Shown: one piece after another, positions 42,633 to 49,493 of the stretch | Layout of the letters: each line of letters starts with the position of its first letter | Position numbering within the stretch: the stretch's first letter is position 1 | Assembly: GCF_014205335.1 (NCBI RefSeq) | Contig: NZ_JACHNH010000001.1 | Coordinates: 1,240,001 to 1,304,000, forward strand | DNA length: 64,000 nt | Direction: 5' to 3' | Source of the DNA: Amorphoplanes digitatis | GTDB taxonomy: Bacteria > Actinomycetota > Actinomycetes > Mycobacteriales > Micromonosporaceae | The notes under the pieces: model-generated | The model's input: only the letters and a program-made list of their open reading frames with translations | What the model was told of the DNA's origin: nothing | Database searches by the model: none | Made by a program: the position numbers and the translations under genes

Positions 42633-43730
42633 GTGGACTCCTGGATTCATGCGAAGGCTCAGCCGGGTGCCGGGCGGTCGGCCCGGCATCTGCTTGTCGG
42701 CGCCCTGCTGTCGCCCCTCGCCGCCGGCCTGCTTGCCACGTTGGTGATCCTGTGGGGCACGGCGCTCTTCAGCCTGCTCACCGGGCCCGAGGGCGGATGG
42801 GGCCTGATCGTCCTCTACGTCGTGACAGTTCTGGCACTGCCGATCGTGACGGCCTGGTTCGTCCACGAGATCGGCGTGCTGCAACGGTCGCGCTTCCGGC
42901 ACTTGCTCGGTGTCGACATCGCGGAGCCGTCCTGGACGCTGCGCAGCACGGCCCGGCAGGCGGCCTATCACATGTGGGCGCTGGCGGTCGCCCTGCCGGC
43001 GGTGGTGCTGTTCGTGGCGCCCCCGGCCGCCCGGTGGCTCGCTCGGCGAGACTCGGCGGTTGCCGAGGACATGCTCGGCCCCACCAGGATCGAGGTGCTC
43101 AACCGGCGGCTGGAGTCGTTGCGGAGCAGCCGCGCCGAGGTGCTGCTGGCCGCCGACGAGGAGCGCCGCCGCATCGAGCGCGATCTGCACGACGGGGCAC
43201 AGCAGCGGCTCATGTCCCTGGCCCTCAACCTCGGCATGGCCCGAGAGGCGATCACCGAACCGTCGCCGGCCCGGGAGGCGATCGTGGCGGCGCACGAGGA
43301 GGCGATGCTGGCCCTGACCGAGCTGCGGCACTTCGTGCGCGGGCTGCATCCGGCGGTGCTCGAGGATCGGGGTCTCGACGCCGCCATCTCGGGCATCGCC
43401 GCGCGTTCCCCGATTCCGGTCGAGGTGTCCGTCGACATCGGACGTCGCTGTCCGGGGACCATCGAGGCCATCGCCTACTTCATCGTCTCCGAAGCCCTGA
43501 CGAACGTGACCAGGCACGCCTCGGCGACCCAGGCGTCGGTCGACGTGCGGCGACACGGCGGCCGGCTGGCCGTCACGGTGCGGGACGACGGCCGTGGTGG
43601 TGCCACCACCAGGCCCGGTGGTGGTCTCGCCGGCCTCGCTCAGCGCGCCGCCGCGGTCGACGGCGAACTGAGTCTCGACAGCCCGGCCGGTGGGCCGACG
43701 ATCGTCGAGGCGGTGCTGCCGTGCGGGTGA
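42633..43730 (+). CDS. NarL-type sensor histidine kinase
   Basis: Protein of 365 aa from GTG 42633; an earlier in-frame start exists but crosses the divergent promoter. Three or four membrane segments in the first 150 residues, then HisKA_3 with the phosphoacceptor His in RRRIERDLHDGAQQRLM (about residue 185) and an ATPase domain with N box SEALTNVTRHA and G box DDGRGGA. The response-regulator gene overlaps its end by 10 bases. Signal unknown; the divergent ABC exporter is a likely target. Confidence 0.9.
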   Translation: MDSWIHAKAQPGAGRSARHLLVGALLSPLAAGLLATLVILWGTALFSLLTGPEGGWGLIVLYVVTVLALPIVTAWFVHEIGVLQRSRFRHLLGVDIAEPSWTLRSTARQAAYHMWALAVALPAVVLFVAPPAARWLARRDSAVAEDMLGPTRIEVLNRRLESLRSSRAEVLLAADEERRRIERDLHDGAQQRLMSLALNLGMAREAITEPSPAREAIVAAHEEAMLALTELRHFVRGLHPAVLEDRGLDAAISGIAARSPIPVEVSVDIGRRCPGTIEAIAYFIVSEALTNVTRHASATQASVDVRRHGGRLAVTVRDDGRGGATTRPGGGLAGLAQRAAAVDGELSLDSPAGGPTIVEAVLPCG

Positions 43731-44374
43731 TCCTGGCCGAGGACTCGGTGCTGCTCCGCGCCGGGCTGACGAAGCTGCTGACCGACGGCGGCTTCGACGT
43801 GGTCGACGCGGTGGGCGACGGCGAGGAACTGCTTCGCTCGGTCGCCGAGCACGGGCCCGACCTGGTGGTCGTCGACGTGCGGATGCCGCCGACCCACACC
43901 GACGAGGGCATCCGCGCCGCGCTGGCGATCCGGCGGCTGCGGCCGGACATCGCGATCCTGGTGCTGTCGCAGTACGTCGAGGAGCGGTATGCGACGGACC
44001 TGCTGTCGGCGGCCACCAGTTCGGTCGGCTATCTGCTCAAGGACCGGGTCGCCCGGGTCGGCGACTTCCTCGACGCCCTGCGCCGCGTCGCCGCCGGCGG
44101 CACCGCCCTGGACCCGGAGGTGGTCACCCAGCTCATGGTGCGGCGCCGGCCGGATCCGCGGTCCCGGCTCACGCCCCGCGAGCTGGAGGTGCTGCGGTTG
44201 ATGGCCGAGGGACGCTCCAACAACGGCATCGTCGACGCCCTCGGCGTCAGCCACAGCGCGGTCGAGAAGTATGTGGGCAACATCTTCGCCAAGCTCGACC
44301 TGCCGCCGACCGACACCGACCACCGCCGCGTCCTGGCGGTCCTCAAGTACCTGGGCGACGGCCGGCCATCATGA
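43721..44374 (+). CDS. NarL/LuxR-family response regulator
   Basis: Protein of 217 aa from GTG 43721. Receiver domain with acidic pocket AEDS and phosphoacceptor Asp in VVVDVRMPP (about residue 53), Lys in YLLKDRV; C-terminal LuxR HTH LTPRELEVLRLMAEGRSNNGI and HSAVEKYVGNIFAKL. Works with the overlapping kinase gene. LuxR-type output activates transcription as a dimer. Confidence 0.93.
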   Translation: MRVILAEDSVLLRAGLTKLLTDGGFDVVDAVGDGEELLRSVAEHGPDLVVVDVRMPPTHTDEGIRAALAIRRLRPDIAILVLSQYVEERYATDLLSAATSSVGYLLKDRVARVGDFLDALRRVAAGGTALDPEVVTQLMVRRRPDPRSRLTPRELEVLRLMAEGRSNNGIVDALGVSHSAVEKYVGNIFAKLDLPPTDTDHRRVLAVLKYLGDGRPS

Positions 44375-44393
44375 TCCGCGAGACGCCGCCCCG

Positions 44394-45272
44394 TCAGACG
44401 TTGATCCCCACCTCGGAGTCCGGCACCGACCCCGCGTTCTGGAGGGTCCGGCCGCACGCGGCCGCCGCCTGGGCCTTCGCCAGGGCGACCGGGAAGCCGC
44501 GCGTCGCGCGCCACAGCTTCACGATCAGGAGGAGCTCGAATGCCAGCAGCAGGGCGCCCGCCACCAGCGAGGTGGCGATGACCCAGCCGGTCAGCGGGCC
44601 GATGATGAAGACCGCCATCTCGAACTCGATGCCGCTGACCAGGTGCGTGCGGATCCGGTGCCGCAGCAGGGCCGCGCGCAGCCTGGCACGCGGACCCTGC
44701 GGTGGCGCCAGCGCGGCGTCCGGCGCTGTGCGCGGCGCCGGCCCGGCCGCCTCCGTCAGTTCCGCGCGCATGGTCTCGCGGGTCTTGGCCATCTGCTGCG
44801 AGTTGACGTAGCGGAACAGGTCCAGGAAGGTCACCACGATCAGGGTCCAGAGGTACGCGACCTCGCCCGTCCGGGCGTACCCGCCGCCGAAGAGCGCGAC
44901 CGCGCACATGAAGACGCGGAGCCGGTCGAACATGAAGTCGAACCAGGCGCCGAAGAGTGACCCGGTGCCGTTCAGCCGGGCGACCTTGCCGTCCATGCAG
45001 TCCACGACGAAGCTCAGATGGAAGAACACCGCGCCGGCGGCGAGCCACCACCGCTCGCCGGCCAGGAAGCACGGGGCCAGGAAGCAGGCCGCCGAGGCAA
45101 CGCCCAGCAGCGTCGCCAGGCCGGTAAGCAGGTTCGGGGTGATCCACCGGTAGGGGGCGACGAGGCGGACCAGCCTCGCCGCGAGCGGATCGACGAGCAG
45201 GACGGTCCACCACGCGTCGCGGACCTTGTAGGTCTGCTCGCGGATTTCCTGCAATGAAGAACGACGCACCAT
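44394..45272 (-). CDS. CDP-alcohol phosphatidyltransferase family protein
   Basis: Protein of 292 aa from ATG 45272. The family motif D-x2-DG-x2-AR-x8-G-x3-D-x3-D is complete in DCMDGKVARLNGTGSLFGAW followed by FDFMFD (about residues 98-123). Around it are six hydrophobic helices; a hydrophilic loop of about 60 residues, rich in Pro/Ala/Arg, lies between helices 4 and 5. The reaction would transfer a phospho-alcohol from a CDP-activated lipid or sugar alcohol, as in phospholipid synthesis. Exact product unknown. Convergent with the response-regulator gene. Confidence 0.88.
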   Translation of the reverse strand: MVRRSSLQEIREQTYKVRDAWWTVLLVDPLAARLVRLVAPYRWITPNLLTGLATLLGVASAACFLAPCFLAGERWWLAAGAVFFHLSFVVDCMDGKVARLNGTGSLFGAWFDFMFDRLRVFMCAVALFGGGYARTGEVAYLWTLIVVTFLDLFRYVNSQQMAKTRETMRAELTEAAGPAPRTAPDAALAPPQGPRARLRAALLRHRIRTHLVSGIEFEMAVFIIGPLTGWVIATSLVAGALLLAFELLLIVKLWRATRGFPVALAKAQAAAACGRTLQNAGSVPDSEVGINV

Positions 45273-45361
45273 AACCCGTGTCAACGGAGCGATCCGGCAG
45301 TGGACACTACCTTTGCACTATTTGTGACGAATTGGCCGCATCGTTATGCAGGTCTGCGTGT

Positions 45362-45392
45362 TTGAGAGGTTACAAAGAGCAGCCCGCATAGT
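45362..45392 (+). promoter_or_regulatory. Possible promoter of TRAP operon
   Basis: TTGAGA (45362) and CATAGT (45387) with a 19-base spacer. Transcription would begin about at 45400-45404, at the permease ATG, giving a leaderless or near-leaderless message. Spacer is long, so the call is tentative. Confidence 0.3.
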
Positions 45393-45403
45393 AACGTCCG
45401 TTC

Positions 45404-47569
45404 ATGGTCAACGGTCGATCTCCGGTCGACCGGGCGGAGGCCGAGGGCGGCACGCCTGGTCCGGCGTCCACGGTGGATCCGGGCCTGCCGGCACCGGGTG
45501 CGCTCGCCGATCCCGCGGCCGTCCACTTCGACGACGAGGAGCGCCCGGCCCGCGCGCTGACCGGCCCGATCGGGGCCGGCGTAGCCGTGGTCGCCTTCGT
45601 CGCGGCCCTGCTCGCGCTCTGGCAGGTCTTCCGGCCGCTCGCTCAGGGCAGCCAGTTCTACCTGATCATCTTCCTGGCCCTGACGCTCCCGCTCGTCTTC
45701 CTCGTCTACCGCTCGGGATGGCCCGCGCGCGCCCGGCCCCGGCCCGCCGCCGACCGGCCGAAGGCGCCCGACCGGCCCCCTGTGCCCGACCAGCCGACCG
45801 TGGCCGAGCGGCCGACCGTGGCCGAGCGGCCGACCGTGGCCGACCGGCCGACAGTGGCCGACTGGGTGCTCGCCGCCGTGACCCTGCTGGTCTGCCTCTA
45901 CCCGGTGAACCCGTTCAACGGTGGCTACGACGGGTTCCTCGACCGGCAGGGGCTGCTCGAACCCGCCGACGTCATCGCCGGGGCGATCATGCTGGTGCTC
46001 GTCGTCGAGGCCTGCCGGCGCACCACGGGCCTGGCCCTGCCGCTGGTCTGCCTGGCGTTCCTCGCCTACGGCTACTACGGCGGCCTGCTGCCGCAGAACT
46101 GGTCGATCGCCCACTCCGGCCTGGACTTCGCCCAGATCGTCGACGCGCTCTACAACTCCGGCAGCGGCTTCTACGGCACGCCGCTCGACGTCGCCGCCAC
46201 CTACATCGTGCTCTTCACCATCTATGGGGCCGTCCTCGACCTCTCCGGCGCCAGCCGGTTCTTCGTCGACCTCTCCGTCGCCGCCTTCCGCAGGTCGCGG
46301 GGCGCCGCCGGGCGTACGGCGGTGGCCGCGGGCTTCCTGCTCGGCACCGTCTCCGGATCGGGCACCGCGACCGCGGTCAGCGTCGGCGCCGTCACCTGGC
46401 CGATGCTGCGGCGGGCCGGCTACCCCGCCGAGCAGGCCGGCGGCATGCTCGCCGCCGCCGGCGTCGGCGCGATCCTCTCCCCGCCGACCCTCGGCGCGGC
46501 CGCGTTCATCGTGGCCGAGTACCTCGACGTCTCGTACCTGACCGTGCTCGGCTGGGCGATGATCCCGACCGTCCTCTACTACCTGGGCATCCTGCTCGCC
46601 GTCGAGATCGACGTGCGGCGGTTCCGGGTGCGCGCGGTCGAGGTGCCGCAGACCAGCGCCGGGCGGCTGCTGCTGCGGTTCGGCTACCACTTCTCGTCGC
46701 TGGTGCTGATCGTCGTCCTGCTCGCCGTCGGCCAGAGCGCGACCCGCGCCGTCGTCTACGCGACCCTGCTGGCCGCGGCGCTCTCCTTCCTGGACCGGCG
46801 CGCCTGGCTGACGCCGCGGCGGCTGTTCGCGGCCCTGTCGTCGGGCGTCCGCGGTGTGCTGCCGGTCGTCGCGGTCTGCACCGCGGCCGGCATCATCACC
46901 GCGACCACCACCAAGACCGGCCTCGGCGCCCAACTGGCCTCGCTGCTGGTCAGCGGCGCACAGGCGGTCACCGACAACCCGACCGCGGTGCTCGCGCTGA
47001 CCGTCGTGCTGGCCGCGATCGCCCTGGCGATCCTCGGCCTGGCCGTGCCGGTCACCGCCAGCTTCATCATCGGCTGGGTGATCATCGGCCCGGCGCTGCT
47101 CGCGCTCGGCGTCTCCCCGGCCGCCGCCGCCATGTTCGTCTTCTACTTCTCGGTGCTCTCCGAGGTCACCCCGCCGACGGCGCTCGCCGCGGTCGGCGCC
47201 AGCGCGATCACCGGTGGCCGCGCGGTGGCAACAATGTGGCAGGCCCTCAAGTACGCGCTTCCCGCCTTCCTGGTCCCGATCGCGTTCGTGCTCACCGAGC
47301 CCGGCGAGTACCTGCTGGCCCGGGGGCCGGCGATCGGCATCGTCTGGGCCAGCATCGTCGCGGCCTTCGCGGTACTCGGCCTGGCGATCGCGACCGGCGC
47401 CTGGGTACCCGGCGTCGGCGCGGCCGGCCCCGCCAGCCGGATCCTCGGCGGCGCCGCCGGGCTGCTGCTGCTCTACCTCGCCCCGCTCACGATCGTGATG
47501 GGCGCCGTCGCGCTCGTCCTCGCCGCCGGAATCGCGTTCATCCATCGAACAGGGAGGACCACGCTATGA
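45404..47569 (+). CDS. Fused TRAP transporter permease (DctQM, TAXI type)
   Basis: Protein of 721 aa with about 17 hydrophobic segments: an N-terminal small-subunit-like region, then the large DctM-like unit. GTVSGSGTATAVSVGAVTWPMLRRAGY and GAILSPPTLGAAAFIVAEYL are conserved signatures of fused TRAP permeases. A cytoplasmic loop at about 100-150 carries four tandem PTVAERP-type hexapeptides (18-bp units from 45794). Together with the downstream TAXI binding protein it imports an organic acid using an ion gradient. Its stop codon is the first base triplet of the intercistronic element. Confidence 0.93.
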   Translation: MVNGRSPVDRAEAEGGTPGPASTVDPGLPAPGALADPAAVHFDDEERPARALTGPIGAGVAVVAFVAALLALWQVFRPLAQGSQFYLIIFLALTLPLVFLVYRSGWPARARPRPAADRPKAPDRPPVPDQPTVAERPTVAERPTVADRPTVADWVLAAVTLLVCLYPVNPFNGGYDGFLDRQGLLEPADVIAGAIMLVLVVEACRRTTGLALPLVCLAFLAYGYYGGLLPQNWSIAHSGLDFAQIVDALYNSGSGFYGTPLDVAATYIVLFTIYGAVLDLSGASRFFVDLSVAAFRRSRGAAGRTAVAAGFLLGTVSGSGTATAVSVGAVTWPMLRRAGYPAEQAGGMLAAAGVGAILSPPTLGAAAFIVAEYLDVSYLTVLGWAMIPTVLYYLGILLAVEIDVRRFRVRAVEVPQTSAGRLLLRFGYHFSSLVLIVVLLAVGQSATRAVVYATLLAAALSFLDRRAWLTPRRLFAALSSGVRGVLPVVAVCTAAGIITATTTKTGLGAQLASLLVSGAQAVTDNPTAVLALTVVLAAIALAILGLAVPVTASFIIGWVIIGPALLALGVSPAAAAMFVFYFSVLSEVTPPTALAAVGASAITGGRAVATMWQALKYALPAFLVPIAFVLTEPGEYLLARGPAIGIVWASIVAAFAVLGLAIATGAWVPGVGAAGPASRILGGAAGLLLLYLAPLTIVMGAVALVLAAGIAFIHRTGRTTL
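45794..45865 (+). repeat. Four 18-bp units in the TRAP permease gene
   Basis: CCGACCGTGGCCGAGCGG repeated four times with drift in the last two (GAC for GAG, ACA for ACC), encoding PTVAER/PTVADR in a cytoplasmic loop. In frame, so length change would not break the gene. Confidence 0.8.
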
Positions 47570-47658
47570 GCAATTTTCAACCTGTCCACGGGCCAGAGGC
47601 ATCCGGGCCGTCGTCCCCCGCCGGGAGGCGCAGCCCGGGCCGCGTTGAAAAAAGCTCG
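47567..47658 (+). promoter_or_regulatory. Intercistronic structured element, copy A (TRAP permease/TAXI protein)
   Basis: Begins on the permease stop (TGAGCAATTTTCAAC) and ends one base before the binding-protein ATG. GAGC (47568-47571) pairs with GCTC (47654-47657) and TTTTCAAC (47574-47581) with GTTGAAAA (47644-47651); a CGCC-GGGA-GGCG hairpin lies inside. Blocks identical to the copy at 12131-12224: GAGCAAT, CGGGCCAGAGG, CCGCCGGGAG, CGTTGAAAA. The 3' arm covers the ribosome-binding region of the downstream gene. Confidence 0.6.
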
Positions 47659-48663
47659 ATGAGGAAGGCAATCGCCCTGGCCGCGGCCGGAGCGCTGGCC
47701 GCGTCCGCGTTGGTGGGCTGCGGCGGCAAGCAGAACGCCGCCAAGCAGGACGCGGGCGGCGAGGTGACCTGTGAGGTCGCCGACGACACCCGGGTCGGCA
47801 TCGCCACCGGCAACGCGACGGGCGTGTACTTCGCGTTGGGCAACGCCTACGCCGAACAGATCAACTCCGTCGGCGGCAAGCTCAAGGCCACCGCCTCCGA
47901 GACCGGCGCCTCCGTGCAGAACATCCAGCAACTGGTCGCGGGGGAGTTCGACGTCGCCTTCTCGCTCGCCGACAGCGCGGCGGACGCGATCAACGGCACC
48001 AACAGCTTCAACGCGCGGCAGCCGGTGCAGGCGCTCGCCCGGATACACACCAACTACACGCAGGTCATCGTGCGCAAGGCGGCGGGCATCACCGACGTGG
48101 CGGGCATGAAGGGCAAGCGGGTCTCGACCGGCTCGCCGAAGTCCGGCACCGAGGTCATCGCCCGGCGGATGCTCACGGCCGCGGGGCTGGACCCGGACAA
48201 GGACGTGCAGGCGCAGCGGCTGGACCTGGCCAAGACCGTCGACGGCATCAAGGACGGCTCGATCGACGCACTGTTCTGGTCGGGCGGCCTGCCCACGCCG
48301 GGCATCACCGACCTGCTGACGACCTCTGCGGACCAGGTCGCCTTCCTCGACGTCACCCCGCTGCTGCCCGAGCTCCAGAAGATCAACCAGGTCTACGAGA
48401 CGGGCACCATCCCGGCCGCCGCCTACAAGACGCCGGCGGACGTGCCGACCATCGTGGTGCCGAACCTGCTGCTGGTCCGCGAGAACCTGGACGCGAACGT
48501 GGCCTGCGTGCTGACCCGCACGCTCTTCGACCGCAAGGCCCAGCTGGAGCAGGCGAACGCGGCGGCCAAGGAGATCAAGCTCGAGACGGCGCGCAAGACG
48601 GACCCGGTGGTCCTGCACCGCGGCGCGGTGACGGCACTGGACGAATTGAACGCGCCACAGTGA
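47659..48663 (+). CDS. TAXI-family TRAP solute-binding lipoprotein
   Basis: Protein of 334 aa. ATG 47659 gives a proper lipoprotein signal (MRKAIALAAAGALAASALVGC, split at the lipobox LVGC, Cys at about 21); an in-frame ATG at 47566 would add 31 residues read through the structured element and is disfavoured. The mature part is a periplasmic-binding fold of the TAXI group: VGIATGNATGVYFALGNAYA, ETGASVQNIQQLVAGEFDVA, and KGKRVSTGSPKSGTEVIARR. It delivers substrate to the fused TRAP permease. Ligands of this family include glutamate and other acids; here unknown. Confidence 0.92.
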   Translation: MRKAIALAAAGALAASALVGCGGKQNAAKQDAGGEVTCEVADDTRVGIATGNATGVYFALGNAYAEQINSVGGKLKATASETGASVQNIQQLVAGEFDVAFSLADSAADAINGTNSFNARQPVQALARIHTNYTQVIVRKAAGITDVAGMKGKRVSTGSPKSGTEVIARRMLTAAGLDPDKDVQAQRLDLAKTVDGIKDGSIDALFWSGGLPTPGITDLLTTSADQVAFLDVTPLLPELQKINQVYETGTIPAAAYKTPADVPTIVVPNLLLVRENLDANVACVLTRTLFDRKAQLEQANAAAKEIKLETARKTDPVVLHRGAVTALDELNAPQ

Positions 48664-48668
48664 CGCGG

Positions 48669-48702
48669 TGAGCGGTCGTGCGCCCCGGCGCACGACCGCT
48701 CA
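48669..48702 (+). terminator. Strong terminator after TAXI gene
   Basis: TGAGCGGTCGTGCGC / GCGCACGACCGCTCA: perfect 15-bp stem, CCCG loop, followed by TTTAAAT. Starts five bases after the stop codon. Confidence 0.92.
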
Positions 48703-48712
48703 TTTAAATGCG

Positions 48713-48741
48713 TTGAGCGTCCCGGTCCGGATCTCTACCTT
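48713..48741 (+). promoter_or_regulatory. Promoter of leader/tRNA array
   Basis: TTGAGC (48713-48718) and TACCTT (48736-48741) with a 17-base spacer, a fair sigma-70-type promoter. It lies directly after the TAXI terminator and faces the short frame, terminator and tRNA genes. Confidence 0.55.
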
Positions 48742-48784
48742 ATGAAGCACACCGCACGAAGCGACCGGCCGAAGGGGGTTCGAA

Positions 48785-48838
48785 ATGCTCCGCAACAAGC
48801 GGATGAAGCGCCCCGACCTGGGCCGGCGACGCGGCTGA
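48785..48838 (+). CDS. 17-codon basic reading frame, possible leader peptide
   Basis: ATG at 48785 with AGGGGG nine bases upstream; reads MLRNKRMKRPDLGRRRG, nine of 17 residues basic. It includes two AAG (Lys) and two AUG codons, the codons decoded by the tRNA genes just downstream. It ends 15 bases before an intrinsic terminator. Too short for family assignment; it may be a leader peptide, or the transcript may be a small RNA and the frame accidental. Confidence 0.4.
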   Translation: MLRNKRMKRPDLGRRRG

Positions 48839-48853
48839 CACCGCGACGACACT

Positions 48854-48891
48854 GCCGCCCATCCCGCACGGGAGAGGGCGGCTTTCTTTTT
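48854..48891 (+). terminator. Intrinsic terminator/attenuator before tRNA array
   Basis: GCCGCCC / GGGCGGC with an inner TCCC/GGGA helix, followed by TTTCTTTTT: a classical intrinsic terminator, rare in such GC-rich DNA. It ends nine bases before the first tRNA gene, so transcripts from 48741 must read through it to make the tRNAs unless a further promoter is hidden. Confidence 0.9.
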
Positions 48892-48900
48892 GATGCACGC

Positions 48901-48974
48901 GTGCCGCTAGCTCAATTGGCCAGAGCATCCGGCTCTTACCCGGAGGGTTCGGGGTTCGATTCCCCGGCGGCGCA
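48901..48974 (+). tRNA. tRNA-Lys (CTT)
   Basis: 74 nt cloverleaf: acceptor GTGCCGC/GCGGCGC (one G-U), D arm GCTC/GAGC, anticodon stem TCCGG/CCGGA with loop CTCTTAC (anticodon CTT), T arm CGGGG-TTCGATT-CCCCG, discriminator A. CCA is not encoded. Reads AAG. Confidence 0.93.
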
Positions 48975-48976
48975 CG

Positions 48977-49051
48977 CGCAGGGTGGAGCAGTTCGGAGTG
49001 CTCGCAGGTTTCATATGCCTGAGGTCGCGGGTTCAAATCCCGTCCCTGCAA
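48977..49051 (+). tRNA. tRNA-Met (CAT), initiator-like
   Basis: 75 nt, starting two bases after the Lys tRNA. Acceptor CGCAGGG/CCCTGCA has a C1-A72 mismatch, the mark of bacterial initiator tRNA. D arm GAGC/GCTC; anticodon stem CAGGT/GCCTG with loop TTCATAT (CAT at 49012-49014); T arm GCGGG-TTCAAAT-CCCGT; discriminator A. The three G-C pairs expected at the base of an initiator anticodon stem are not present, so its initiator status is doubtful. No encoded CCA. Confidence 0.85.
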
Positions 49052-49063
49052 CGAAAGCAGTTC

Positions 49064-49136
49064 CGCAGGCTGAGCGCTGGCTGCTCATCCGCCCCTCATA
49101 AGGGCGGCCCGCCCGGTTCGACACCGGGGCCTGCGA
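49064..49136 (+). tRNA. tRNA with anticodon CAT (Met or Ile2), atypical
   Basis: 73 nt: acceptor CGCAGGC/GCCTGCG (perfect), T arm CCCGG-TTCGACA-CCGGG, anticodon loop CTCATAA (CAT) on a CCGCCC/GGGCGG stem that can form six pairs. The D arm GAGC/GCTC has only one base before it and two after, and the variable loop is short. It may be an elongator Met, a lysidine-modified Ile tRNA, or a decaying gene. No encoded CCA. Confidence 0.7.
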
Positions 49137-49493
49137 CCTTCAGCGCCGGTGACTTGCCGGCTGGGCGCCCGCGCCGGGCGGTCAGGAACCGAGCGGACCC
49201 TTCACCATGGCGCACCGGTTCCGCCGCCTCGCCTTGCGCTGGGAACGACCTGCGATGTCCCCGTCGTCAGTCTCGTCTGCTCACCGGTGTGGCGGCGAAC
49301 TCCGCGGCGGCGTTCGCGAAGGACGAGCGGTTCTCCGCGGACAGCTCCTGCACACTGCAGCACCGCGTGCCGACTCCGCGGTAGGTCCTGGTAGCACGGT
49401 GCAGTCGCGTACCTCGACCTCGTTGCGCGACGGACCGCAGGCGCCGCTCGTCGCGGGCGTACCGCGTTCGGAGCCGCGCCTGCGGAGGGGTCG
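49137..49493. other. Gap of about 360 bases with no convincing feature
   Basis: ORFs in this stretch lack ribosome sites and family resemblance, and run into shadows of the desaturase gene. I looked for further tRNA T-arms on both strands and found none with a matching acceptor stem. Sequence could be remnants of mobile DNA next to the tRNA cluster. Confidence 0.4.

Noticed and set aside
45344..47545. 733-codon minus-strand frame opposite the TRAP permease
   Set aside because: Low-complexity Asp/Gly/Arg/Gln composition; mirror of the permease codons.
47566..47658. In-frame N-terminal extension (MSNF...) of the TAXI protein
   Set aside because: It would place 31 hydrophilic residues before a perfect lipoprotein signal, uses codons unlike the genome, and coincides with the repeated structured element.
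48742..49101. 119-codon frame running through the leader and tRNA genes
   Set aside because: It crosses an intrinsic terminator and three tRNA genes, so cannot be a real protein gene.
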